Counted from the first letter of the stretch, positions 54,101 through 64,000 are shown. The stretch: DNA of 64,000 nucleotides from Brucella sp. 21LCYQ03 (GCF_023554105.1 NZ_JAMJWE010000007.1:62001-126000); one strand, 5' to 3'. Numbers and translations are program-made. Notes: generated by a model from the letters alone, not told the origin.

Positions 54101-54212
54101 ACATACGCTCAATCGCGAGATGCGTCTTGCCGGTATTCGTCGGCCCAAGCACCGCAGTCACACCGCGGCCGCTCAAGGTCAGCGGCAGATCATGGGCAGG
54201 GAGTTGGTTCAT
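51111..54212 (-). CDS. SUV3-like DEAD/DEAH RNA helicase with disordered basic tail
   Basis: About 1033 residues, a size common for the alphaproteobacterial SUV3-like helicases. Helicase core: Walker A GPTNTGKTH near 23-31, DEVQ (Walker B) near 102, LGAGTMR near 135, ATDAIGMGLN near 233 and QIAGRAGRH near 272. A SUV3 C-terminal-like region follows to about 860. From about 860 the chain becomes Ala/Glu/Pro-rich, then from 930 Arg/Asn/Gln/Lys/Gly-rich (NRNQDQNQNRQRNNRP and similar), a likely RNA-binding disordered tail. The ATG at 54212 is preferred; a GTG 54 bases upstream is possible. A role in RNA turnover or ribosome assembly is probable. Confidence 0.88.
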   Translation of the reverse strand: MNQLPAHDLPLTLSGRGVTAVLGPTNTGKTHLAIERMLSHGSGMIGLPLRLLAREVYNRVVERVGAANVSLITGEEKIAPPNSRYSVCTVEAMPRRTDMPFVAIDEVQLAGDLERGHIFTDRILHLRGRQETLLLGAGTMRGILEKLLRGITVVTRPRLSHLTYAGSKKIIRLPNRSAVVAFSADEVYAIAELIRRQRGGAAVVMGALSPRTRNAQVELYQSGDVDFLVATDAIGMGLNLDVDHVAFAQNRKFDGYQFRDLTPAELGQIAGRAGRHLRDGTFGVTGQVRPLDDEMVERVEAHDFDPVKVLQWRTGRFDFSSLNALLYSLDTPTPVVGLTKALPAVDQQALENLSKDEDIVRLATTPARIELLWDTCALPDYRKIAPAQHADIIATIYQDLVRRGSVDEDYMSEQVRRADSTEGEIDTLSHRVAQIRTWTFVSHRPGWLADPTHWQEKTREIEDRLSDALHERLTKRFVDRRTSVLMRRLRENAMLEAEISSTGDVNVEGHNVGQLEGFRFTADVQSDGPDAKAVKTAAQKALAAEFDRRAERFAAAPNGDFALGSDGVLRWVGATVATLVAGDDVLKPRAVILADEQLTGPARDKVAARIERFVAHHIETVLKPLTDLSAADALTGMTRGLAFQIVEGLGVLQRRDVSEEVRGLDQDSRAALRRLGVRFGAYHVFMPMLLKPAPAGLITLLWALKNEGKERAGYGDVVNVLAAGRTSVVVDPAFDQQFYRLAGYRVLGRRAVRIDILERLADLIRPALAWRPGAGTRVEGAFDGGRFIVTPAMMSILGATAEDMEEILKSLGYRQEAMDAAAVTAKLAELDAFAAAAATAAQAEVVEEETVFKAAVPASAPVSEAKPAVPAAEPVPAPVEAVAQAKPVSESAEAPAEEPKPVLLWRQGRFEGRNRNQDQNQNRQRNNRPQQGDARKSDAGAEGGDAQGARDNRGGAKRFDKNRRNDGEGQDRGQNKREGFKGKPRDGNRDHRQPKRDNVGPQANKRVEQERPVRIDPDSPFAKLLALKEQMKK

Positions 54213-54928
54213 GCCAATTGTAGAATTCCCGGAACAAATGCCATACGTAAAGCTATGCGATAGCACTATATGACTTGAGCCGAAAGCGCTCCTGTTAAGT
54301 TTAGACCTATGTTCTTAAAGCAATTCCGGCGCGGTCAAAGCCGCGACTGTTCTAGCCGGAACTCTTGCTGCATGCACCCTCAAAAAAACAAAACGGCTTA
54401 TCCAAGGCACTGCGCATCAATACACATGATTCATTCTGGGTTTTCGATGCCCAGACATCTTAACAAATACGCCGCTTAACAAATGGAACGACTCTGGAAC
54501 GAATCGGCGACGAATCGCTGACTCTGCGCTCTTCGCCTTTTGTTCACGGCAACATATAGACAATGATACCTATCCTGCCACTATATACTGAATCGCAATT
54601 GTTAACGCATGGGACTTTTCAAGTATAGAACTGCGCGATTGTTAACCTTTGCATTCATCGACACAATTCGCAGAGCACGATTAAATCACCCATTTCTAAA
54701 TTATCATTTTTTTCCGAGCCTTAGTTGATTTCAGGCCGATTAAAAACGTCTTTTCATTAACCTTCAGTTCAAAGCCAGAACGAATCGGCGACGAATCGCT
54801 GATATATCGATTTTCTGCCTTTGTTCTCACAATATGTAGGGGTTCTGTGATTGGAATCCCCATAGGACAGCCCATATTTGCTGCCCTATTGTCGTTTCAA
54901 AGCGTATCGGCGTTAACTTTTAAGCTGT
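54213..54928. other. Long noncoding gap upstream of the helicase
   Basis: 716 bp without a convincing gene on either strand. It contains two copies of a 25-bp sequence (54497-54521 and 54778-54802), a further short direct repeat CTTAACAAAT (about 54459-54484), several TTAA motifs and nine GANTC sites between 54428 and 54858. The helicase promoter must lie here. Confidence 0.6.
54497..54802. repeat. Paired 25-bp direct repeat built of two 11-mers
   Basis: Copies at 54497-54521 and 54778-54802 are identical over 25 bp. Each is itself a near-tandem of ACGAATCGGCG and ACGAATCGCTG. Similarity continues after each copy (GCCTTTTGTTCACGGCAACATATAG against GCCTTTGTTCTCACAATATGTAG). This marks an old duplication of about 65 bp, spaced by 280 bp. 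Confidence 0.8.
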
Positions 54929-56212
<1,284 letters not shown>

Positions 56213-56311
56213 TCAAATCAATAATCTGTTTCTTCCCAATGCGCAGCGTTTTGCCCGCGCATATCCCTCATCACTCGTTACACTCGCTTTATGCAAACAA
56301 AGGAGTCTGAC

Positions 56312-56743
56312 GTGCCGACACTCACCCTAGAAAAAGCCAATGCCATCATCACAGCCGCTTTTGCAAAAGCCGCAGAACTGAAACTAAAGCCATTGGCCGT
56401 ATCAGTCTTTGATGCAGGTGGCCACCTGAAGGCTTTTCAAAAACAGGACGGTGCATCGATTCTACGTTTTGAAATCGCATCCGGCAAAGCCTTCGGCGCT
56501 CTCGCTGTCGGCGCTGGATCACGCTGGCTTAACAACCAGGCAAAAGAACGTCCGCATTTCCTTGAAGGCCTGTCGAATGTTTCCGGAGGCAGAATCGTGC
56601 CAGTGCCTGGTGGCGTTCTCATTAAGGATTCCAACAACGAAATAATCGGTGCGGTTGGTATTTCCGGCGACACGTCGGATAATGACGAACTTGCCGCTAT
56701 TTCTGGCATTGAAGCCAATAGCTTTACTGCTGACGCTGGTTAA
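56312..56743 (+). CDS. GlcG/HbpS-family heme-binding-like protein
   Basis: A 143-residue protein of the GlcG/HbpS/PduO-C fold: LTLEKANAIITAAFAKAAEL at the N-terminus, AVSVFDAGGHLKAF near 29-42, ASGKAFGALA and the closing GGVLIKDSNNEIIGAVGISGD (in parts). Members bind heme or corrinoids, or are of unknown role. GTG 56312 with AAGGAG six bases before it is preferred to ATG 56291. Single gene with strong terminator; divergent from the thiolase. Confidence 0.83.
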   Translation: MPTLTLEKANAIITAAFAKAAELKLKPLAVSVFDAGGHLKAFQKQDGASILRFEIASGKAFGALAVGAGSRWLNNQAKERPHFLEGLSNVSGGRIVPVPGGVLIKDSNNEIIGAVGISGDTSDNDELAAISGIEANSFTADAG

Positions 56744-56748
56744 AAAAG

Positions 56749-56784
56749 AAAACGCCGCTTCCGGAGACCGGAAACGGCGTTTTT
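56749..56784. terminator. Terminator between convergent genes
   Basis: AAAACGCCG (56749-56757) pairs with CGGCGTTTT (56775-56783), enclosing an inner CCGG/CCGG hairpin. A/T runs on both sides serve GlcG (+) and rpmF (-). Confidence 0.85.
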
Positions 56785-56818
56785 GAAATTCATCTTTCAG
56801 CTGCGAAGCAGCTTAAGA

Positions 56819-56998
56819 CTATTCCTTAGCTTCGAGGACCTGACGACCACGATACATACCGCTCTTAAGGTCGATATGATGTGGACGACGAAGTTCGCCC
56901 GAGTTCTTGTCCTCGACGTAAGTCGGGGCCTTGAGTGCGTCTGCCGAGCGGCGCATGCCGCGCTTCGACGGAGACGTTTTGCGTTTAGGTACTGCCAT
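56819..56998 (-). CDS. rpmF: 50S ribosomal protein L32, zinc-independent form
   Basis: 59 residues beginning [18 protein letters not shown] and ending GRQVLEAKE: ribosomal L32 of the alphaproteobacterial type. There is no cysteine, so it lacks the zinc ribbon. Being under 60 codons it is easily missed by length filters. It lies downstream of mtgA on the same strand, with a 148-bp gap that may contain its own promoter. Confidence 0.96.
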   Translation of the reverse strand: MAVPKRKTSPSKRGMRRSADALKAPTYVEDKNSGELRRPHHIDLKSGMYRGRQVLEAKE

Positions 56999-57146
56999 GG
57001 ATTCAGCTCCACTGATCGATCAATAAACGTCCGGCACGGCCCCGAGGAGCCTGTCACATCGGACAAAATTCCGGAAAGTCACGTGCCTATACACGCTCTC
57101 GCAGCATTTGACCAGCGGAGTCTTATCTTTTTTACACGCTAACCAC

Positions 57147-57875
57147 TTATCGCACGCAAGTCACATAAGGACCAGCGCGTGAAGCACGTCCGGCAACAAT
57201 ACGTGAAATGCGCTGCATGTTGCGTGTCGGCTTGGCAGGATTGCGAAGGGCTGGATTGGGAAGTGTTACCGCGAGCAAGGCCGATTGCTGTGCATTCAGC
57301 CGCGAGGCAGGACGTTTGAAATAATGCTGAGCCGCAGCTTCAATTCCATAGATGCCCGGTCCCCATTCGGCGATATTGAGATAAATCTCCATAATCCGGC
57401 GCTTGGAAAGCACGGCGTCAGCAGCCAGCGCCAAAGGAAACTCAAGTCCTTTGCGGACATAAGACCGGCCATTCCAGAGGAAAAGATTCTTCACAGTCTG
57501 CATAGTGATCGTCGAAGCGCCACGGCTGGGCGCGCCATCGCTATCGAGCACGAGACTAAGTTGATGCCAGTCCACGCCGCCATGGCTGCAAAACTGTCCA
57601 TCCTCAGCCATCATCACGGAATTCACCAGAACTGGCGCAACATCGTCGATACTAACCCACTGCCGATCAACACCTTGAAACACGACATAATCCTTGACCA
57701 TCAACGTGGAGATTGGACGCACAAAAGGAACCGAATAGAGCAGGATCAGAAAAAGCGGAACAATGGCGAGACCGATCAAAATCTTGAGCATAAGGGCAAT
57801 CCTGCCACCCCAAACGGGATCAGCCAAGTAATTGCGACCATCTTTGCTCCTGAGAATGATTTTTGCCACATCCAC
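57147..57875 (-). CDS. mtgA: Monofunctional peptidoglycan glycosyltransferase
   Basis: A 242-residue inner-membrane glycan polymerase of family GT51 without a transpeptidase domain. One span at about 28-50; then the active-site motif MAEDGQFCSHGGVDW near 89-103 with catalytic Glu91, RGASTITMQTVKN near 118, and RIMEIYLNIAEWGPGIYG near 158 (second Glu). It polymerises lipid II in the periplasm. The start is a GTG at 57875; an ATG 18 bp upstream runs into a stop. rpmF follows. Confidence 0.93.
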   Translation of the reverse strand: MDVAKIILRSKDGRNYLADPVWGGRIALMLKILIGLAIVPLFLILLYSVPFVRPISTLMVKDYVVFQGVDRQWVSIDDVAPVLVNSVMMAEDGQFCSHGGVDWHQLSLVLDSDGAPSRGASTITMQTVKNLFLWNGRSYVRKGLEFPLALAADAVLSKRRIMEIYLNIAEWGPGIYGIEAAAQHYFKRPASRLNAQQSALLAVTLPNPALRNPAKPTRNMQRISRIVAGRASRAGPYVTCVR

Positions 57876-58044
57876 CGCCCGTTATTCCATATCAAGCGAC
57901 ATAAACTATTCCTTAACAATAATGAACCCGATTCCATAATGCTTCTGGCCAAAACCATCTGTTTCATGACCGCTTGATGAAAAAGCCTGTGCTGATCGTT
58001 GTGCCCAGTTGACCAAATCTGCACTTTGGTCCATCCCCTAGCAT

Positions 58045-58959
58045 ATGGAAAACGTGTCTGTAGATTTTGCTCAATCCCTGCATCTGCGCGCTCTCGAAGT
58101 CGAGACAATGCTGGTCGGGCTTCTGGATCTTCGGTTGCGCACCGGCGAAGTGGCGCGCCCCGAACGATTGCTCGCCGCGATGCGCCATGGTGTGCTGAAT
58201 GGCGGCAAACGCCTGCGCCCCTTCCTCGTTGTTGAGAGTGCCGCAATGTTCGGCCAGCACGGCGAGTCTGTACTACGCGTGGCAGCAGCGCTGGAATGCA
58301 TTCACTGCTATTCACTTGTGCATGATGATCTGCCTGCCATGGACAATGATGATATGCGGCGCGGTCAGCCAACCGTGCATAAGGCTTTTGATGAAGCCGC
58401 AGCGATCCTCGCAGGCGACAGCCTGCTGACCTATGCCTTTGATATTGTCTCCTCAGACGAAACCAACCTACCAGCGAGCATTCGCATTGAGCTGGTCTCG
58501 GCACTTGCGCGTGCATCGGGTATTGGCGGCATGGCGGGCGGTCAGGCCCTTGATCTGATGGCAGAAAGCAACAAGCCCGATGAAGCGGGTATCATTACGC
58601 TGCAAGCCATGAAAACAGGTGCATTGATCCGCTTTGCCTGTGAGGCAGGAGCAATCATTGCAGGTGCGTCGCGCGAAGACCGCGAGCGCATGGCCGAATT
58701 TGGTTCAGCTATCGGTCTTGCTTTCCAGCTTGCCGATGACCTTCTGGACGTGACTGCGGATGCGGCCATGATGGGCAAAGCAACTGGAAAAGACGCAGCG
58801 GCAGGCAAAGCCACGCTTGTGTCGCTTCATGGCATTGAATGGGCCCGCAAACAGCTTTCCGGTCTGGTCGCTCAGGCTGAAAGCCTTCTGGAACCATTTG
58901 GTGAGGATGCAACTATTCTCAAGCAGGCTGCTCGCTTTATCGCTGAACGGCAGAGCTAA
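58045..58959 (+). CDS. ispA: Farnesyl diphosphate synthase
   Basis: A 304-residue trans-isoprenyl diphosphate synthase. First Asp-rich motif DDLPAMD at 94-100 followed by NDDMRRGQPT (two residues between the Asp pairs, bacterial FPP synthase type); second motif DDLLD near 233. GGKRLRPF at 53-60 binds diphosphate. It makes C15 precursor for quinones and undecaprenyl lipids. Its stop is 10 bp from that of ispG, the convergent gene supplying the isoprenoid units. Confidence 0.92.
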   Translation: MENVSVDFAQSLHLRALEVETMLVGLLDLRLRTGEVARPERLLAAMRHGVLNGGKRLRPFLVVESAAMFGQHGESVLRVAAALECIHCYSLVHDDLPAMDNDDMRRGQPTVHKAFDEAAAILAGDSLLTYAFDIVSSDETNLPASIRIELVSALARASGIGGMAGGQALDLMAESNKPDEAGIITLQAMKTGALIRFACEAGAIIAGASREDRERMAEFGSAIGLAFQLADDLLDVTADAAMMGKATGKDAAAGKATLVSLHGIEWARKQLSGLVAQAESLLEPFGEDATILKQAARFIAERQS

Positions 58960-58969
58960 CTATGGCTGA

Positions 58970-60343
<1,374 letters not shown>

Positions 60344-60439
60344 TCAACGCCTGCCTGCATCGTTTTCTTGTTATATAATCACTTGCCGACGGCTTGTCGC
60401 CTCCTCATTATGCAATGATTCCAGAGGAGGAGATGAAAC

Positions 60440-61231
60440 ATGGCAAATGCTAAGGCCCGCAAAACCGCTATTGTCACGGGTTCCAATTCCGGCATTGGTC
60501 TTGGCATCGCCCATGCGTTGGCCGGTTCCGGGCACAATGTTGTGATCAACTCCTTCACAAACCGCAGCGAAGACCACGATCTGGCAGAAGTAATCGCCAA
60601 AGAACATGGCGTAAGCGTGATCTATATTGCCGCTGATATGTCAAAGCCCGAAGATTGCCGTGCGTTGATTACAAAAAGCGTAGATGCTTTTGCCAGCGCA
60701 GACATTATCGTCAATAATGCTGGCATCCAGCATGTCGCGCCCGTCGAAGAATTTCCGACCGAACAATGGGACCGGATTATCGCGATCAACCTGACATCGG
60801 CTTTTCACACCTCAGCCGCAGCGATCCCGTATATGAAAAAAGCTGGCTGGGGTCGTATCATCAACATCGCGTCAGCGCATGGCCTTGTCGCATCACCGTT
60901 CAAATCCGCCTATGTCGCAGCAAAGCACGGCATTGTCGGCTTCACAAAAACACTGGCTCTTGAACTCGCGACCGCAAAGATAACAGCCAACGCCATCTGC
61001 CCCGGCTATGTGTTGACCCCGCTTGTCGAAGCACAGATACCCGATCAGATGAAAGCCCATAACATGGACCGCAAAACCGTCATCCGCGAAGTCATGCTGG
61101 ATAAGCAACCGACAAAAGAATTTGTAACCACGGCTCAGATCGGTGCGCTTGCGGCCTTCCTTGCAACGGATGCCGCAGCGCAAATCAATGGTGCCGCCCT
61201 GCCAATTGAGGGCGGCTGGACTGCCGAGTAA
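60440..61231 (+). CDS. bdhA: 3-hydroxybutyrate dehydrogenase
   Basis: A 263-residue SDR. TGSNSGIGLGIA at 13-24 binds NAD; NNAGIQHVAPVEEFP at about 91-105 is the typical wording of 3-hydroxybutyrate dehydrogenases; catalytic residues are in NIASAHGLVAS near 138 and YVAAKHG near 155-161; LPIEGGWTAE closes the chain. It oxidises D-3-hydroxybutyrate to acetoacetate in PHB and ketone use, which links to the thiolase at 54.9 kb. The ribosome site AGAGGAGGAGATG is very strong. Its stop touches that of the MFS gene. Confidence 0.92.
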   Translation: MANAKARKTAIVTGSNSGIGLGIAHALAGSGHNVVINSFTNRSEDHDLAEVIAKEHGVSVIYIAADMSKPEDCRALITKSVDAFASADIIVNNAGIQHVAPVEEFPTEQWDRIIAINLTSAFHTSAAAIPYMKKAGWGRIINIASAHGLVASPFKSAYVAAKHGIVGFTKTLALELATAKITANAICPGYVLTPLVEAQIPDQMKAHNMDRKTVIREVMLDKQPTKEFVTTAQIGALAAFLATDAAAQINGAALPIEGGWTAE

Positions 61232-62425
61232 TTAGTGCGAGCTGTCCGCGTATTTCGCCAGTCCTGAAAACGCCAGCACGACCAGCAACAGAACAGGCAG
61301 CGACAGGAACACCACGCTGAAACCGCTATGCTTGGCAACAAAGCCAATCAACGAAGGAGCAACCAGCATCCCAGAATAACCCATCGTCGTTGCAATCGAC
61401 AGGCCCACGCTTGGATTGATTCCCGGTATGTTGCCAGCAATGGAGAAGGCAATCGGCACCATGTTAGAAATGCCAATACCGCAAATCGCAAAGCCAAAGA
61501 TAACTGCATAAGGGTGGCTCGACAGTCCGACAATCAGCATGCCAATAATAGCAATCGATGTACAGAAGCGCAGCGTTTTGATCGCACCAAAATGATCGCG
61601 CACAATGTCGCCTGCAAAGCGCATAATTGACATGGTCAGCGAAAACGCAGCGAAGCCAAAACTAGCAACCATCACAGAAGCCCCTAGTTCATCACGCAGA
61701 AAGAAAGCACTCCAATCGAGAATTGCACCTTCAGGAATCATCGAAAAGAGAGCGATAAAACCAACAAGCCATGGTAGTGGATGAAGCGGCAAAACCAGTT
61801 TCTGCTTTTCACCGTTGGGATGATGAAACTTGTCAGCAGCAATCGAAGGCCATGCAAACACGAGTAAGCAAGCCGAGACAATCGTTGCAACAACCGCATG
61901 AACAGTTGCACCAAATTGTGCGATAAGAAAGCCGCCCGTTGCAGCACCCAATAAGCCACCAAGACTCCAGAACGCATGGCAGGACGACATAATTGCGCGG
62001 CGCATGTTTTTTTCAACGCCCACCGCATTGGTATTCATGGCCACTTCCATTGCGCCAATCATGCCACCAAAATAAAACATCATCATTGCGGCGGTAATGA
62101 TGTTGGGTGCAAGCTCGATAAAAAGCAAAGCTGGAATTAAGCCAATTGAGAATAGCTTAGATACCCAACCTGAACCGCGATGTGCCGACAAAGCACCTGA
62201 CAATGGCATCATCAAAAGCGAACCGATGCCGAAGACAAGAATCATCAAGCCAACACCGCTGGTATCAAGCCCCAGACGCGCAGCAAATTCAGGAATTTTC
62301 GGTGCCCAGCCACCAAAAATATATCCGTTCATCAGAAAGAGCAGCGCAACTGCGATGCGCTCTCTGGTTACGATTGGCGCACGATCATTCAGCGCATCGT
62401 TTCGTCCGGCAGTCTGTTCCATCAT
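61232..62425 (-). CDS. MFS transporter (FucP/YbjJ-like)
   Basis: About 397 residues, 12 spans, signature-like GLMILVFGIGSLLMMPLSGAL (in part) in the first half. It resembles YbjJ-type sugar MFS carriers. The start is uncertain: ATG 62425 or 62422, or a GTG at 62437 that overlaps the deoR stop. GAGGAA lies just before the ATG pair. It follows the DeoR regulator with a few bases between or an overlap, so both are cotranscribed, and a sugar or polyol substrate is likely. Confidence 0.85.
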   Translation of the reverse strand: MMEQTAGRNDALNDRAPIVTRERIAVALLFLMNGYIFGGWAPKIPEFAARLGLDTSGVGLMILVFGIGSLLMMPLSGALSAHRGSGWVSKLFSIGLIPALLFIELAPNIITAAMMMFYFGGMIGAMEVAMNTNAVGVEKNMRRAIMSSCHAFWSLGGLLGAATGGFLIAQFGATVHAVVATIVSACLLVFAWPSIAADKFHHPNGEKQKLVLPLHPLPWLVGFIALFSMIPEGAILDWSAFFLRDELGASVMVASFGFAAFSLTMSIMRFAGDIVRDHFGAIKTLRFCTSIAIIGMLIVGLSSHPYAVIFGFAICGIGISNMVPIAFSIAGNIPGINPSVGLSIATTMGYSGMLVAPSLIGFVAKHSGFSVVFLSLPVLLLVVLAFSGLAKYADSSH

Positions 62426-62429
62426 TTCC

Positions 62430-63212
62430 TCAGTCACGCCCTTCAGCAGCGTGTATAATCGTCATGCCTGATGCCCGATAAGGCGCAAGCACGTCTTCTT
62501 TTGTATCATGTTCGACAGCCATAACAGTAACTGCCTCTATGGGTATGACATCGTGCGCGGCAACTGTGCCAAGCTTATCGCTGGTGATTGCCAGAACCAC
62601 CTTGCGACTGCGCCCGGCAATAACACGCTTGAATTCCGCATCTTCCAGATGAAGCGCTGTAATGCCTGTTTCGGCAGAAAAGCCGCATACTCCGAGCATA
62701 CAAAGATCAGGGCGCACCATTTCCGCATCGCGCAAAGCGCGCGCACCAACCGCCGCACTCACGCGACGATCAATGGGACCGCCAATCATAACGACGTCGA
62801 TCTTTTCTGATTGCACAACGATAGCGGCAATCGACGGCGTATTGGTGACAATCGTGATTGCATCACCACGATCCACGAGCAGACGCGCAAGCGCTAAGTT
62901 CGTCGAGGAAGAATCAAGAAACACAGTCATGTTCGGTTCAATCATACCGGCCAGCGTTACAGCGAGAACTGTCTTAGCTTCCGGCCTTTCCGTATCGCGC
63001 TCTGCGAGCGGCGCGTACGAAGGTGCGGCCTTCAAGGCACCGCCATAGACGCGCTTGCAAAGACCCGCAGCCGCCATCTCGCGGAGGTCACGTCGGATCG
63101 TATCTTCCGAAACACCAAAGGATTCAGCGAGCTCAGTCGCCAATACGCGGCCAGACTGCTCAAGCAGTTGTTGAATGCGCGCTTGTCTTTCGTCCAGTAA
63201 TAGCTCTGTCAT
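62430..63212 (-). CDS. DeoR-family transcriptional repressor
   Basis: A 260-residue regulator: helix-turn-helix at about 5-57 (RVLATELAESFGVSEDTIRRDL), the hinge KRVYGGALK near 53-61, and a sugar-phosphate-binding DeoRC domain with FLDSSSTN near 97-104, TNTPSIA near 122, IGGPIDRR near 141 and GVCGFSAETGIT near 172. Cotranscribed with the downstream sugar-type MFS carrier, which is its probable target. Three CATGCA-like boxes lie in front of the gene. Confidence 0.92.
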   Translation of the reverse strand: MTELLLDERQARIQQLLEQSGRVLATELAESFGVSEDTIRRDLREMAAAGLCKRVYGGALKAAPSYAPLAERDTERPEAKTVLAVTLAGMIEPNMTVFLDSSSTNLALARLLVDRGDAITIVTNTPSIAAIVVQSEKIDVVMIGGPIDRRVSAAVGARALRDAEMVRPDLCMLGVCGFSAETGITALHLEDAEFKRVIAGRSRKVVLAITSDKLGTVAAHDVIPIEAVTVMAVEHDTKEDVLAPYRASGMTIIHAAEGRD

Positions 63213-63228
63213 CGCTCGTTCCTGTTAC

Positions 63229-63266
63229 CATGCAGAAACATGCATAAATCGGTAAAAACGTGCATA
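63229..63266. promoter_or_regulatory. Candidate operator of the DeoR regulator
   Basis: Direct repeats AAACATGCATA (63236-63246) and AAACGTGCATA (63256-63266) have a 20-bp period; another CCATGCAG at 63229-63236 overlaps the front. Repeats on one face of the helix are typical of DeoR-family operators. Confidence 0.55.
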
Positions 63267-63290
63267 GCAGATTTTTATAGCCGCGCAAGC

Positions 63291-63330
63291 AAAAGAAAAC
63301 GCCGCGCTCTTTTTCAGGGCGCGGCGTTTT
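63291..63330 (-). terminator. Terminator after pyc
   Basis: Stem AAAACGCCGCGC/GCGCGGCGTTTT (63297-63330) with an 11-nt loop and A run to the left giving Ts on the minus strand. Confidence 0.9.
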
Positions 63331-63350
63331 CAAGATTCCTAAGAAAGGAA

Positions 63351-64000
63351 TTATTCTCCGAAGACGATTAGCAGATCCTTCGCATCAATCTGTTCGCCGG
63401 GGCGCACAAGCACTTCAGCAATTGAACCATCACGTTCAGCACGCAAAGCCGTTTCCATCTTCATCGCTTCGATGGAAAGCAGTACATCGCCAGCTTTCAC
63501 GTTTTGGCCCTGAGAAACAGCGACAGTAGACACGACACCCGGCATTGGCGCGCTGACATGCTTGTCATTGCCGAGTTCCGCCTTGCGCTTTACGCCACCC
63601 GACGCACCCTTGGCGCGGTTTGGTACCTTCACGCGACGCGGCTGACCGTTGAGTTCGAAGAACACAGTGACCATGCCCTTCTCGTCGGTTTCAGACATTG
63701 CCTGATTAACAATCACGAGTGTCTTGCCGCGTTCAAGATCAACGAAGACTTCTTCTTCCGGCTTCAAGCCATAGAAATAAACGGGCGTTGGCAGAACACT
63801 GGTCGGGCCGTAGTTTTCCTGCGCCGCCGCATAGTCGGTGAAGACCTTCGGATACATCAGATAGGAAGCAAATTCCTGATCCGTAATATCGCGACCAAGT
63901 GTTTCCTCAATCGACTTGCGCTCGGCATCAAGATCAGCGGCTGGAAGCAGCGAACCGGGACGAACTGTGAAAGGCTTTTCGTCTTTCAGCACCTTCTTCT
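63351..64000 (-). CDS. pyc: Pyruvate carboxylase, C-terminal part (runs off the window)
   Basis: The last 216 or so residues of a biotin enzyme. The biotinyl domain is at the end, with the biotin-accepting Lys in EAMKMET near the C-terminus and the APMPGVV half before it. Before it lies the end of the post-barrel region (ASYLMYPKVFTDY, YGPTSVLPTPVYFYGL, VFVDLERGKTL), typical of pyruvate carboxylase tetramerisation/PYC_OADA domains. It makes oxaloacetate from pyruvate. The frame continues beyond base 64000, so the start is outside. It depends on biotin, linking it to bioY. Confidence 0.93.
   Translation of the reverse strand, partial: KKVLKDEKPFTVRPGSLLPAADLDAERKSIEETLGRDITDQEFASYLMYPKVFTDYAAAQENYGPTSVLPTPVYFYGLKPEEEVFVDLERGKTLVIVNQAMSETDEKGMVTVFFELNGQPRRVKVPNRAKGASGGVKRKAELGNDKHVSAPMPGVVSTVAVSQGQNVKAGDVLLSIEAMKMETALRAERDGSIAEVLVRPGEQIDAKDLLIVFGE

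Overview
The window is ordinary chromosomal core DNA of an alphaproteobacterium of the order Rhizobiales, most likely a Brucellaceae member (the Brucella/Ochrobactrum group). The call rests on gene content and order: zapA-6S RNA-folate cyclo-ligase; tkt-gap-pgk; helicase-S4-fdxA-carD-rpoH2; bioR next to bioY; the alphaproteobacterial proteins TrcR (DUF1013), GapR (DUF2312), DUF1192 and DUF1036; and short mosaic palindromic repeats of the RIME/RPE kind between genes. I see no prophage, insertion sequence, CRISPR array, tRNA or rRNA.

Layout. 0.3-3.5 kb: OpgC-like acyltransferase (-), a degenerate ThiE-like protein, a Sel1-repeat protein. 3.6-7.5 kb: efp, suhB and a MotA-like/OmpA-like membrane motor pair. 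7.5-10.6 kb: ABC exporter, rpmE, YebC. 10.8-12.7 kb: biotin block bioR-bioY with three BioR boxes, then a Cys-rich DUF1284 protein. 12.7-16.2 kb: YmdB-like phosphodiesterase, formyl-THF cyclo-ligase, SRPBCC membrane protein, 6S RNA, zapA, DUF4164. 16.6-21.0 kb: tkt, gap, pgk. 21.1-28.6 kb: PQQ-type sugar dehydrogenase, prpE, SDR, DUF1127, WYL regulator, trcR, quinone oxidoreductase. 28.8-34.0 kb: DUF1192, MFS, two DUF465 proteins, purEK, rpmJ with an attenuator-like leader, TPR protein. 34.2-41.0 kb: pyk-DUF1036, N-formylglutamate amidohydrolase, gapR, aldo/keto reductase, ABC-F ATPase, lipoprotein. 41.1-45.4 kb: thiamine block, with thiamine pyrophosphokinase divergent from a TPP riboswitch and thiBPQ. 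45.5-54.2 kb: M48 protease, MOSC protein, rpoH2, carD, fdxA, S4 protein, SUV3-like helicase. 54.2-54.9 kb: a 716-bp noncoding gap with a duplicated motif and many GANTC sites. 54.9-64.0 kb: thiolase, heme-binding-like protein, rpmF, mtgA, ispA, ispG, 3-hydroxybutyrate dehydrogenase, MFS, DeoR regulator, and the C-terminal part of pyruvate carboxylase running off the right edge.

Themes. Central carbon enzymes are spread across the window (tkt, gap, pgk, pyk, pyc, prpE, thiolase, bdhA). Cofactor supply is present for biotin (bioY, with the biotin enzyme pyc at the far end) and thiamine (thiBPQ and the kinase, with the TPP enzyme tkt). Several global regulators lie close together (6S RNA, TrcR, GapR, RpoH2, CarD). 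The three ribosomal proteins here (L31, L32, L36) all lack the zinc-ribbon cysteines.

I found no convincing new multigene system. The observations most worth a second look are all noncoding: the 54.2-54.9 kb gap, the rpmJ leader, a candidate small RNA at the left edge, mini-ORFs ahead of prpE, and the repeat family. One gene-start anomaly (the M48 protease) is also reported. Start codons were chosen by eye from Shine-Dalgarno spacing, signal peptides and family lengths, and alternatives are given where they matter.
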